From: Ampullaceana balthica
Taxonomy: Eukaryota > Mollusca > Gastropoda > Lymnaeidae
Assembly: GCA_944989445.1 (NCBI GenBank)
Contig: CALYLW010000166.1
Coordinates: forward strand, 873,946 to 937,945
Direction of reading: 5' to 3'
Length of the DNA: 64,000 nucleotides
This document shows positions 32,904-44,328 of this stretch, piece after piece. The translations under genes and the position numbers were made by a program. The number at the start of each line of letters is the position of its first letter. Within the stretch, counting starts at the first letter, position 1. A model generated the notes under the pieces. The model did no database searches and was not told the DNA's origin. It saw nothing but the letters and a program-made list of their open reading frames with translations.

Positions 32904-34261
32904 TTGTATGAATTTTGTACTTTTGTGAATGTTGTAATTGTATGAATTTTGTAATTGTCTTAAATATGTAAAATAAGTCAATGACATCAACTTGATGACA
33001 TTTGAAATGACAGCGGCTCTCAGAACCTCACGTGCAAGTAGAAATTAACTTATCTCTGGGGGTCTCTACAGCCTCACGGATTTTGAAGGGAAATTTCCTA
33101 ATTTTAAAAAACCGTAAAAAAACAAGTTTTTGACTATAAATCCTTTATGTACGAGAAGTAATTAAAAGAATGTTCATTATAATACGCAGCGCAAGACCAT
33201 CCAAAAATACAAAATTGCAGTTGTGTCGTAAAACATGTTTCATATAATGCGCACAGATCAGGAATATGTTTATAAAAAGTGTTGTCAATAAAATACGCAC
33301 CTTATTGTGCGACAGAAAGGTTGTTCAATATAATACGCACCGCGACACTCTATCTAAAAAAATAACATGATACATAGGAATAAATAAAATAATCTAAAAA
33401 TTCAATAAAACGTGTTTAATATAATGCGCACCTATCAGGAATATGTTTATAAAAAGTGTTGTCAATAAAATAACTTGATACATAGAGATAAATAAAATAA
33501 TCTAAAAATTCAATAATTTAATTACAGTAGATGCGATCGATCTGAAATTTTGATACATCGTTTTTATCATCGGTACAAAACTGCCTGCTAAATTTCAGCT
33601 CACTAGCTTACGAGAAAGTGGGTTAAAAATATATCCAAAGTTTTGGCGACAAGCAAGCAAACAATCAACCAAACAGAAACCACGAGTTAATATAAAGGAT
33701 TTAAAAATACAAAATGTATCTTTCACTTACTTGACATTTGATTTGTACTTGTACCAGGGTGGAGTGAACAAGGTCAGGGTTCACCGTGTTGTTTTTTTCT
33801 AACACCAGGATAACTTGTGTAATTTTATTCTTGATTTGGTGCAGGAACACTTGTCTGGTTGATGTCATTCATTACAAGCATCTATCCCCCCCCTCACCCT
33901 ACACTTACAGTGTGTAAATAGTTTTAATATTTCCAAATAACACCTTTGGGACACTGAAATAACTGCATGACGGCCCTGGACCGAGGGTATCAACCCCCCA
34001 TGATGGCCTGGCTGACCCCCCTGGACCGAGGGTATCAACGAGGCCCTAATGTTAAATACGTGAGCACACGACTTGACCCCGGATGTGATTTTTCTAAGGT
34101 CAAGGTCCACGCTGCAGCCCCCACTCGCCCCTCAAATCAGGATGGTTCTGCCACCGCTTGGTCTTGCAGTTTGATGAGCGAATCGTCCATGTAAACGTGG
34201 CGTTGTATTCCAACGGAAGAAGCCCCGTCTTGTCCCACCATTACGAGAATCACTGGTAACC
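32904..34261. mobile_element. intergenic with a possible TIR element at 33139-33702
   Basis: AAATCCTTTAT at about 33141 and ATAAAGGATTT at about 33691 form short inverted ends. Inside, a block around TATAATGCGCAC...CAGGAATATGTTTATAAAAA occurs twice 177 bases apart (33235 and 33412). The right half reads like a degraded element. The rest is unrecognised. Confidence 0.35.
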
Positions 34262-34622
34262 CGTCCTGGCTGCACGGAGGCTATGCTCACGTTCATGAAG
34301 TGAACAGAACCGTCCTCACGGAGGCTGTGCTCACGTTTTTGAAGTAAACAGAACCGTCCTCACGGAGGCTGTGTTCACGTTCTTGAAGTGAACAGAACCG
34401 TCCTCACGGAGGCTGTGCTTACGTTCATGAAGTGAACAGAACCGTCCTCACGGAGGCTGTGTTCACGTTCTTGAAGTGAACAGAACCGTCCTCACGGAGG
34501 CTGTGTTCACGTTCTTGAAGTGAACAGAACCGTCCTCACGGAGGCTGTGCTCACGTTCTTGAAGTGAACAGAACCGTCCTCACGGGGGCTGTGCTCAAGT
34601 TCAGGAAGCTAACAGAACCGTC
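34262..34622. repeat. 44-bp minisatellite, about 8 copies
   Basis: Unit CGTCCTCACGGAGGCTGTGC then TCACGTTCTTGAAGTGAACAGAAC. Confidence 0.95.
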
Positions 34623-35170
34623 CTCGTCTGCTTTCCTTTCATCACCTCGCGGCACGTGAGAAAATTCTGCTGGAGTTATTGAGGCCAACTCTAAGTCAGA
34701 GTTGAGTACCCTTCCTCCACCCTAATTTTCTGTTGTTTCACCTCCTCTGACCCTAGTTCACATTTTTAAACAAAATCTAAGAAATAATTATATAGGGCGC
34801 CACGCGTGAATTGCTTCAATTTATAAAATGTAATTATTTATATATTTTAACTTCATTTCAAATTTGAACATATTTGAAGACCAGAAGCCATGCGTTAAGT
34901 GGTGTGAGCCCAGTTTCGTACAAGATTACAGCGCTATATAAATTATCAATTTTTTAACTCATTATTATCAATTTCATTTGACTGTGTGTCTTAAATTCAA
35001 TAAACCATTTTACTATCTTGTGTTATAGACAGACTTGTGTTATAGACAGACTTGTGTTATAGACAGACTTGTGTTATAGACAGACTTGTGTTTTTCCAAG
35101 AGATATGATGAGGAAGATATTTTACCTATCATTTTTTTAATTATTTTTTTTTATTTTTTATTTTTAAATT

Positions 35171-35210
<40 letters not shown>

Positions 35211-35850
35211 GGCCGGGGGGGGGGTGGGGGTGGTGGTGTATTTAATTTTCCAGGAAGCCCAACATTGAATCTACTCATGGAATAGCAGACGTTATCTTGA
35301 CTTCGCGTGGAAAAGTTTGTCTGCGTTGGAATGGGGCGAAGGAGGAATATAATTTTGTTCAAAGAAATACTTTTACTCCCTTCACAGCTACGTCTTTTTA
35401 TTGAGTTGTACACATACGAATGCGCATCTTATTATCACCTTAAATCAGGCACCCGAGAATTTTTTTTACCTGAACTCTCCACTGTTCCCTCATTTAGAAC
35501 ACCCCCCCCCCAATGACTCGTGTTCCTCTAGATTGAGTGGGAGAGAGAGAGAGAGAGAAGGAGAGAGAGAGCAGCATGCTCGGATCTATTTTTAGCCCTA
35601 CATTCAGTAGTTACCCTCGCGAGTCTATGTGTAAAGATGACGGGTAGTTAGGTGGGAAAGTGGTGGGAAAAAAACAACAACACATGAATGAGTCAGTTTC
35701 CTTGCGGATAGCCCCTTGACAAAAAACCCACCTTCTAATAAACACGACACGATGCCACGGATTTGCTTTTAACCCTCGGAACAGCCTCGTGTGTTGTTGT
35801 GCATTCTTGTGATTATTCGGATTAGCTGCTAATGATTTTGAGGAAGTGGC
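34623..35850. other. intergenic with short repeats
   Basis: Contains a SINE-tail-like block (34884-34965, CGCTATATAAATTATCAATT), four 17-bp units CTTGTGTTATAGACAGA (35030-35092), (GT)n at 35174-35208 followed by a G-run, and (GA)n at 35540-35575. No coding signal. Confidence 0.6.
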
Positions 35851-36101
35851 CGGACACGGTGATCAACAGACACTGTCCAATGACTGGACACATTGAACAA
35901 CTGTCACTGTCCAGTGGTCGGACACAGTGAACAACTGTCACTGTCCAGTGGTCGGACACAGTGAACAACTGTCACTGTCCAGTGGTCGGACACATTGAAC
36001 ATCTGCCACTGTTCAGTGGTCGGACACAGTGAACAACTGTCACTGTCCAGTGGTCGGACACAGTGAACAACTGTCACTGTCCAGTGGTCGGACAAAGTGA
36101 A
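35851..36101. repeat. 34-bp minisatellite, about 7 copies
   Basis: Unit TGGTCGGACACAGTGAACAA then CTGTCACTGTCCAG. Confidence 0.95.
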
Positions 36102-36526
36102 TAGCTGTCTTTTCCAGTGGCGGAACACATTTTCGAGTAAATCATTGGACTTCTCAATTTTATTCAATAAAGTGATTCGAACAGTGTGCTACCGGATTGT
36201 TCCTAATATAGGATACTGTGGTGACTACACATTGGAACACTGTTACCGGTTGCACCAAGTAAAGGATACCACGACTGTAGGAATACATGTGTTATACTGT
36301 AAGTTGACGTCTAATGCCTAATGATTGCCCAATGTATGACTGACCGCTTCAATGTTCCTGTTAGCATCGATGTGTTTGTTTACAAAGAGAGGGGGTGGGA
36401 GTCAAAGGGAGGCCACTCTTGTCTCCTTAAAACCGGACTTCTCCCCCTTTACCTTTATTAAACATGCATTTTAGTGTCAGGAGTAGAGAACATGATTGCG
36501 TCATTCAGACTTTTAAGGAAACCTGG
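36102..36526. other. intergenic, nothing recognised
   Basis: Mixed-composition unique sequence without ORF or repeat signature. Confidence 0.45.
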
Positions 36527-37944
36527 CCTGGTGTATATGATGGCCTGGTGTATATGATGGCCTGGTGTATAAGATGGCCTGGTGTATATGATGGCCTGGT
36601 GTATGTGATGGCCTGGTGTATATGATGGCCTGGTGTATATGATGGCCTGGTGTATATGATGGCAAGGTGTATATGTTGGCCTGGTGTATATGTTGGCCTG
36701 GTGTACATGTTGGCCTGGTGTATATGATGGCCTGGTGTATATAATGGCCTGGTGTATATGATGGCCTGGTGTATATGTTGGCCTGGTGTATATGTTGGCC
36801 TAATGTATATGATGGCCTAATGTATATGTTGGCCTGGTGTATATGATGGTCTGGTGTATATGATGGCCTGGTGTATATGATGTCCTGGTGTATATGATGG
36901 CCTGGTGTATATGTTTGCCTGGTGTATATGTTGGCCTAATGTATATGATGGCCTAATGTATATGTTGGCCTAATGTATATGATGGTCTGTTGTATATGAT
37001 GGCCTGGTGTGTATGATGACCTGGTGTATATGTTGGCCTGGTGTATATGTTGGCCTGGTGTATATGTTGGCCTAATGTATATGATGGCCTAATGTATATG
37101 ATGGCCTAATGTATATGTTGGCCTAATGTATATGATGGCCTTGTGTGTATGATGTCCTGGTGTGTATGATGACCTGGTGTATATGTTGGCCTGGTGTATA
37201 TGTTGGCCTGGTGTATATGATGTCCTGGTGTATATGATGGCCTGGTGTATATGTTGGCCTGGTGTATATGTTGGCCTAATGTATATGATGGCCTGGTGTA
37301 TATGATGGCCTGGTGTGTATGATGGCCTGGTGTATATGTTGGCCTGGTGTATATGTTGGCCTGGTGTACATGGTGGTCTGGTGTATATCCTGATTTGTAT
37401 GGTATACAGGTATGTATGGTGGACTGGTGTATATGGTGGACTGGTGTATATGGCAGTGTTCCCTCTAAGTTTTGTTGGTCCGTGTGCAAAGATGCACAGC
37501 ATCCATTTTTTGTGCAATATTTTCCAAATTTGCTGCGCGGTAATCTAATCTGCTGCGCGGCGTCGGTTAGAATTCTTCGGTGCCGCGCATCCGCACAGTT
37601 TAAAGGGAACATTGGTACATGGTGGTCTTGTGTACATGGTGGTCTTGTGTACATGGAGGCCTGGTGTACATGGTGGTCTTGTGTACATGGTGGTCTTGTG
37701 TACATGGTGACTTGGTGTACATGGTGGTCTTGTGTACATGGTGGTCTTGTGTACATGGTGGTCTTGTGTACATGGTGGCCTGATGTACATGGTGGCCTGG
37801 TGTACATGGTGTCCTGGTGTACATGGTGGTCTTGTGTACATGGTGGTCTTGTGTACATGGTTGCCTGGTGTACATGGTGGCCTGGTGTACATGGTGTCCT
37901 GGTGTACATGGTGGTCTTGTGTACATGGTGGCCTGGTGTAATAG
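36527..37944. repeat. 17-bp satellite, about 74 copies, split by a MITE
   Basis: Left part (36527-37453): ATGGCCTGGTGTATATG, with TTGGCCTAATG variants. Right part (37615-37944): TGGTGGTCTTGTGTACA and TGGCCTGG. The subtype changes across the MITE at 37454-37614. Confidence 0.95.
37454..37614. mobile_element. hAT-like MITE (TGTTCCCT family), copy 3, inside 17-bp satellite
   Basis: Starts CAGTGTTCCCTCTAAG, ends TTTAAAGGGAACATTG. Flanks GTATATGG and GTACATGG differ by one base. Shares TGCACAGCATCCATTTTTTG and GCTGCGCGGCG with other copies. Confidence 0.85.
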
Positions 37945-38019
37945 TTTGTGTACAGTAGTTACAGTACTGGCATGTACTTACGTTCGATTGGTTGACAAAC
38001 CTTATATAAGAAATTTTTA

Positions 38020-38300
38020 ATATACACTAGAAACACCTTATATCAAACCACACCTTATATCAAGAAACATGTTATATACACTAGACAAACCTTATATCAA
38101 AAGACACCTTATATCAAGAAACATGATAAATACACTAGACGCACACCTTATATCAAGAAAGATGTTATATGAACTAGACACAACTTATATCAAGAAACAT
38201 GATATATATATATAATAGACACACAACTTATATCAAGAAATGTATTATATACACCAGACACGCATCTTATATCATCAACCGTGTTAAACACCATAGACGC
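38020..38300. repeat. degenerate repeat around CTTATATCAAGAAACATG
   Basis: About six irregular copies of CACCTTATATCAAGAAACAT followed by ATATACACTAGAC, spaced 35-60 bases. Confidence 0.75.
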
Positions 38301-38892
38301 ATACCCTTTTACATCAATATATCAATGGACATAGATACTACATAGACATTATTTCATGCCCTTTCTTTACAATAGTTGACTTCAGCTATACAAAGCGAGC
38401 GTACCACAAGGGTTTAAATGAAACAAGTGAGAAGTGTTACAGATGTAGAATTCATCAAGTGTGTGCTCGTGAGCGCTGATAAAGGTAGAGAATCCACCGA
38501 CTTATTGGAGGGGCGGTGGCTTGAAGGACGGGCGGCGCAATCTAGCAGCTGTGACCTACCAAAAATGTGGCTTAAGAAAATTTGATTACAGACGTCTCGG
38601 TGGCACCCCTACTCTTACACATTACATACATTACAGATGCTCCTTCTGAACAGAAGATTATTGCGTCCTACTCACGTGGCCTTGCGCCCGAGTAGATACC
38701 AGTGGCGTGATTTAGATGGTGTCCAACCCAACACTCGGTGGGGGGGGGGATATGGATGGCGTGTGGTGAAAGGGTGTTGCCCCAAACACCTCAAGGCAGT
38801 GGGTGATTAAGTGGCTTTCCTGTCGGCACGTGACCTTTCTGTTTTGTCTCTTTGTGCGCCGAATGTAGTTTTTAAAAAAAGAATTACATGTA
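38301..38892. other. intergenic with LINE/SINE 3'-tail fragment at 38628-38700
   Basis: The minus strand of 38631-38670 reads GTAGGACGCAATAATCTTCT followed by a variant of the LINE tail at 5445-5500. The rest is unrecognised. Confidence 0.5.
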
Positions 38893-39065
38893 CAAGTGGT
38901 CATTTCAGACTATGCCAGTGGTCATTCCGTACTATACTAATGGTCATTCCGGACTATACTTGTGGTCATTCCGACTATACTAGTGGTCATTCCAGACTAT
39001 ACTAGTGGTCATTCCGGACTATACTAATGGTCATTCCGGATATACTAGTGGTCATTTGGACTATA
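38893..39065. repeat. 23-bp minisatellite, about 7 copies
   Basis: Unit TGGTCATTCCGGACTATACTAG, with small indels. Confidence 0.9.
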
Positions 39066-39093
39066 CTAGAAGTCAGTTCTGGTTCATATGTCA

Positions 39094-39422
39094 TGGTCCA
39101 TATGTCATGGGCTTTATTTCATGGTCTATATGTCCTGGTTAATGTTCCTTCTAAGGTTGGTTGGTCCATGTGCAAAGAAATAAAACTCGTGTGCAAAGCT
39201 GCACAGCATCAATTTTTGTGCACTAATTAAAACAATTTGCTGCGCGGTAGTTCTAAACTTCTGCGCGGCGTTGGTCAGATCTGTAACCGCGCAGCCTAAA
39301 GGGAACATTGATCCTGGTCTATATGTCATTGTCTATATGTCATGGTCTGTATGCCATGGTCTATATTTCATGGCCTATATGTCATGGTCTATATGTAATG
39401 GTCTATATGTCATGGTCTACAT
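39094..39422. repeat. 14-bp minisatellite TATATGTCATGGTC, split by a MITE
   Basis: Units at 39094-39140 and 39311-39422 flank the MITE at 39141-39310. Confidence 0.85.
39141..39310. mobile_element. hAT-like MITE (TGTTCCCT family), copy 4, inside 14-bp array
   Basis: Starts AATGTTCCTTCTAAGG, ends CTAAAGGGAACATTG. TCCTGGT stands on both sides (39133-39139 and about 39312-39318). Shares GCACAGCATCAATTTTTGTG and TGCGCGGCGTTGGTCAGAT with copies 1-3. Confidence 0.8.
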
Positions 39423-39708
39423 GGGTTTGCGTTGATTAAGGCCATATATTTTGATGTCATTAATTTATTACGGCGCGATATCCGTCAGAAATTCCTGGGG
39501 CTAGATCGCGTGTCCGAATCTTCCAGGCCTGTTGGGCCCACCAATGACAGTCTATTTACTGGAGGATGGGCGGGGAATATACATCTGTTTCCCGCGCCAA
39601 CCACTGAACAAAGAGGTTCTTGTTTGGTTCAGCCGCCTTGAAGTCTGCTTTACAGGGGCGGACCCGTTAAAACTCTGCAGAACTTGGCAATGGCCACAAA
39701 ATATATAA

Positions 39709-39968
39709 TTATATCTCATAAAGATCACTGCCTTACCTGGCAATAGGCGTCAAAGACATCATATCTCATAAAGACCACTAACTTACCTGGCAATAGGCGT
39801 CAAAGACAGCATATGTCATAAAGACAACTATCTTACCTGGTAACAGGCCCCAAAGACAGCATATCTCATAAAGACCACTACCTTACCTGGCAATAGGCAT
39901 CAAAGACAGCATATATCATAAAGACCACTGCATTACCTGGCAATAGGCATCAAAGACAGCATATCTCG
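39709..39968. repeat. 50-bp minisatellite, about 5 copies
   Basis: Unit CATATCTCATAAAGACCACT ... CAATAGGCGTCAAAGACAG. Confidence 0.92.
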
Positions 39969-40615
39969 ATAGATCCTTGTACAAAAATTTAAGTTAAAAA
40001 AAAATTACTTTACCAGAAATTTTTTTTTGTCACATTAAATTGTGAACTGGTTCAAGGTGAAACGGGGGGGGGGTATTATCTTCAGCCGCTGGACGAATTG
40101 AATTTCTAATTAAAAAAAAATAATTGAATCTGAAAATTCAAAAACACGTAAAGAAAAGAGAAAGAGGAAAATAATAACAATAAGAAAACTCTCAAAGAAA
40201 ACAAAAAATGCCATACACATGCAATAATCGTGTGGATCTACAACACACATTTGAACCTCAAATTGAGGGCAGGCCTTAAAGATTAATTTATCAATATTAG
40301 TCTATCGTGGGTAATATGAAAACCTGGACATAAGAAAACAACGGGATTATTAAAGAGAGGAAGCCGAACCAAGACGAGCAATATAATCAAATCATGGATG
40401 TTATTTATAGCCCTCGCCAGAGGCTCGGCAGGCAGACACGGCCTAAAGCGCTTTGAACCCGATGATTAGATTCCGAGGCCGGCTAACGAGGGCGGCAAAG
40501 GATTTAGGATTAATCTCCAGATTATTTGGAGGGCTTGCCTGTGCCCGGGATGGATTAATGTGCTGAATGCTAATACATGATTATATTAATGAATAAGGGG
40601 GGGGGGCGTTAGGGT
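39969..40615. other. intergenic; complex-sequence block at 40390-40560
   Basis: Mostly A-rich. The stretch 40390-40560 is of balanced composition with several TAAT and GGATTA words and no ORF, repeat or TIR; it could be a conserved non-coding element. Confidence 0.3.
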
Positions 40616-40785
40616 GGCTATACATGGGGTGTGCTGGATCGGATGATAGAGCAACATGGGGTGTGCTGGATCGGATGATAGAGCAACATGGGGTGTGCTG
40701 GATCGGATGATAGAGCAACATGGGGTGTGCTGGATCGGATGATAGAGCAACATGGGGTGTGCTGGATCGGATGATAGACCAACAT
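40616..40785. repeat. 32-bp minisatellite, 5 copies
   Basis: Unit GAGCAACATGGGGTGTGCTG GATCGGATGATA, nearly identical copies. Confidence 0.97.
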
Positions 40786-40947
40786 AGATAACTCATAATA
40801 AAATACTACAGTGAATTGACCTCCTGATGTCCACTGATGTCCACTGATGTCCCGGGGGAAGGTCAAAACAATGTGTTCATTACATTTTTTATAATGGTAA
40901 GAATATTTTTTTTAATAGATTTGTGGATCTTCCCTGTGTGTTGACAG

Positions 40948-42986
40948 TAGGGTTGCCAGATGGCTGTCTCAAAAATACCGGACACTAAAGTCGACTGTCG
41001 ATGGCACAAAAAGCCAAAAGAACAACATGAATAATTTGTGGTTTTGGGATCATTGAATAGTTTTGGTGAACTGTGTGAATTCAAAAATTGCTGTAGTCTG
41101 TAATTGTCATTAATATTCATATGATCAAATCAAGATAAAAATGATGCGTTGCAACATTCGTATATTAAATATAGAATAAGATCGGAATCTCATTAAACAT
41201 CCTTATTTTATTATCTGTTCAAAATGTGGCATGATTATGAATGTAATAATATAATGAAGTAATAATATTGTTTTTCTTCTGTCTGGTAATATGTCTGCTT
41301 ATGCCATGTTTTCTGTAGAAAATTACAGTATTGCAAATATCAAAATATAGCAAGATTGTTGGCTTCCTTATGTCTCGTAAGACGACGGAATTTTCTGTGC
41401 TCCTGTGGAATTTGCGCGCATGGCTTTGCTGCTCCTTCTGTGGCTGTATAAGCCCACTCGCGAATGGCAGCCTTTGCTGCACTTCTGACACTGAAAGGTA
41501 GTATTTGTGTTTGGCTGATTTGATCTCCTTTTCCTCCTAAGGCAAATTACGTCTGCGACCTGTTGCAGGTTTCTTTCTCCTGCTTCTAGTCAGGCAGTCA
41601 ACGCCTGTCTCCATCTGTACCTGTCCCCAGCGAGTTCCTCCGAACTATTTATGTCAATGCCAATAGCTTTTATGTCTCTCTTGCACACATCTTTGTAACG
41701 GAGGTGAGGCCGGCCTGTAGTCCTCTTTCCTTTGGCTAGCTCAGAATAGAGGATGTCATTTGGGATTCTGCCATCCTCCAATCTGCGCACATGTCTCAAC
41801 CATCTGAGCTGACGCTGACGGAGAAGAGTTGTCATGCTTTGTATTTTTGCCTGTTGTTGCACCTCATTGTTGGTGACATGGTCCTGCCAGGCGATTCCCA
41901 GGATGCGCTGAGACAGCGCATGTGGAAAGCACTCACTCTCCTTTCTTGCCTGGAGTATAGGGTCCAGGATTCACTGGCATAAAGGAGGGTGCTTAGCCCA
42001 CACGCTCGGTACACAGCAATTTTGGTTCTGATGGTCAGCTTTTTGTTGTTCCAGACTATTTTTGAGAGCCTTGCCAGAGTTGTGGAGGCCTTGCCGATCC
42101 TTATGTCTAGGTCAGAATCAAGGGACAGGTTGTTGGTGATGTTTGAGCCAAGGTATGTAAAGTGTTCCACGGCCTCAAGTTGGCAACCATTGATGGTGAT
42201 GTTGGGTGGATCAGCATCCTGGGCCGTCACGTTAGTCTTTTTGAGGCTGATGGTTAGGCCGAAGTCGCTGGCGGCCTTGGCAAAGCGGTGCATTAGGCTT
42301 TGCAAATCTGCGACTCTACTAGCAAGATTATGTCACTATACAATAAATTGTTGTTTATGTTAAGGGTTTTTAAACATCTCCTAAATATTATTTAAGTTCG
42401 AACTTTCTATTATTGTCTTTTTGAAGACTTTGACTAAATACAATACTGTCACTACACTGCACAATAATCATCAGCATTTTGAAATAATAAAACGCTAATT
42501 GACTTTATATTTATCACTAGACTCGGCTGATTTCAATAATTTTTTGTTCTTAGAAATTGCCTCCTTAAATTATATGCAGGTATACGGTATATTAAAACCC
42601 ACACAGAGTTCACTTCTCACAGATTCAATGCACATCCGATTACGTTCATCAGTCTGTGAGGCGTTTAAAATTGTTTTATAATGCCAGAATGGATTAACGG
42701 TTAATTCTTTAGGTGCTTTATTTATATAATAAAAGATATTGGGTGTGTTTTTTATTACAATCCAAATTGCAAATTTCGATGCGTAATTAGGTCAAACGGT
42801 CGATTCTATAATCATAAGATTTTAAGATTGCTTAAAAAAGCCTACTAGTGTATTGAATTAAAGAAAATACTTAGAAAATTGAAAATACCGGACACATGCA
42901 TGTCCGGTATTGCTTCAATTTTTTAACTGGACAAATAACGATAATACCGGACAGTCCGGTTAAAAACCGGACATCTGGCAACCCTA
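40948..42986. mobile_element. hAT-like element carrying a LINE fragment
   Basis: Inverted ends TAGGGTTGCCAGATG and CATCTGGCAACCCTA, exact 8-bp duplication GTTGACAG (40940-40947, 42987-42994). Subterminal TACCGGACA / TGTCCGGTA words recur at both ends (40976, 42885-42912, 42930-42975), as expected for transposase binding sites. No transposase frame; the middle holds a reverse-transcriptase fragment (41590-42335). Confidence 0.85.
41590..42335 (-). pseudogene. RTE-like LINE reverse transcriptase C-terminal fragment
   Basis: Minus-strand frames 42305-41832 and 41862-41590 join across a frameshift near 41915: LTISLKKTNV, HFTYLGSNITNN, RIGKASTTLARL, YASESWTL, then LRQRQLRWLRHVRRLEDGRI and GKRTTGRPHLRYKDVCKRD. 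This is the RT thumb and tail of a LINE different from the one at 8205. The catalytic palm is missing. Confidence 0.8.
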
Positions 42987-42994
42987 GTTGACAG

Positions 42995-43530
42995 TGACAC
43001 GCAACATTTTTCAAATGATCCAGAAACAAATATTTGATTTTGGCGGGGAAAAGGGGAGGGTAGATTTTACAAAATATATACACTTCATTTTGTCAAAGGG
43101 TTCTACCACAAACTGTATCCCTTCCTGAAACAGGATCCTCTTATGGTATGTGATGATTACATGGAAGTAATGGATCGTGTTGGGGAAAGGGATCCTATTG
43201 GGATCCAATATTTTTACACAAATTATTTAAAGTGTTTTATATGCGAATTTTTTTTTAAACATGCGTAGGATTATTTAACAATTTATTATATATTTTTTAA
43301 TTTTAACAAGTAAAAAAAAAGTTAAAGACTTTTAAAATAATTTTTTTAGGTAAAAAGCTGCATCCCCCAACCCCCAAATTTTTCCCTAGGAAATTTTAAA
43401 AATTAAATTAGTATCCAATGGAAAAGTTTGTTTAGCTCCATAGATCTCTTAAACTAACTTTGAGTTCTGATAGTATCAGAGAATTGACTTCTTCATGTCT
43501 ATATACTTATTGCCACCTGCAAGTTCGTTG
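42995..43530. other. intergenic, nothing recognised
   Basis: AT-rich sequence without features. Confidence 0.4.
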
Positions 43531-43538
43531 CTCGAGAG

Positions 43539-43704
43539 CGGGGCCCTATGCGGCCTTGTATGCGATACGGATTGCGCGGGGCCCAGTTTGGGTAGGGATA
43601 AGGAATTAATAAGGATAATAAGTGACAATTAAGATAGGCGGGAACTATGAAAGCGCGGGGCCCACAGCGGCCGCATAGGTTGCAGTGGCCTAAGACTGGC
43701 CCTG
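43539..43704. mobile_element. hAT-like MITE, 166 bp
   Basis: Exact 8-bp duplication CTCGAGAG (43531-43538, 43705-43712). Ends CGGGGCC and GGCCCTG, GC-rich interior with GCGCGGGGCCCA twice. Confidence 0.7.
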
Positions 43705-43906
43705 CTCGAGAGAAATCTTAGCGCACACTTTGGTTATATCACAACCTGAAGGCCTATCGGACAGCGTCTTATACAAAGTTCCCCTACATATAAAGAAGAA
43801 AGCTCGTCAAGGGCGCATCCCCCTTTCTGCACCAATTCCCCCGTCGTTGCTTCTGTGCACGCTTCTCTTATATTATATTAACATTAAATAAATTTGTTTT
43901 TAATTA

Positions 43907-44322
43907 GGGGCCGCCCATAAACGACGTCACGCGATTGTGGCCGATTTACCTCTCCCCTCGTCACACTTCGTCACAAAAACTCAGACCCCCCCTCCAATAT
44001 GACGTCACAAAGCCTTGAACCCCCCCCCCTAAAATAAGTATTTTCTAATTGAAAATTAGCATAATGTTTCAAATTAATTTTTTGTCATTAAAATATGTAT
44101 TTAGTTAAGTCTGAACTCTAATATCGTAAAACGCGTGAAGCCATTGTAAACTTAATTAAATAAATTTCAAGTATTCAAATATTTTAGGGAACTTTTATTT
44201 CAAGTAGCCCGTTTTTTTAATTTGACGTCACATTCTTAACCCCCCCCCTCCTCGTCACACATCGTCACAAATCCGTGCCCCCCCCCCACTCTAGGCGCGT
44301 GACGGCATTTATGGACTGCCCC
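43907..44322. mobile_element. TIR element (GGGGCCGCCCATAAA family), copy 1
   Basis: Ends GGGGCCGCCCATAAACGACG and TGCCGTCACGCG-type inverted partner (about 28 bases of inverted repeat). TAATTA on both sides (43901-43906, 44323-44328). Interior matches 57341-57720. No ORF; superfamily not assigned. Confidence 0.8.
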
Positions 44323-44328
44323 TAATTA

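Noticed and set aside
36527..37944. Frames with MYTRPPCTPGHHVHQ-type repeats
   Set aside because: 17-bp satellite; 51-base super-period keeps frames open. No gene features.
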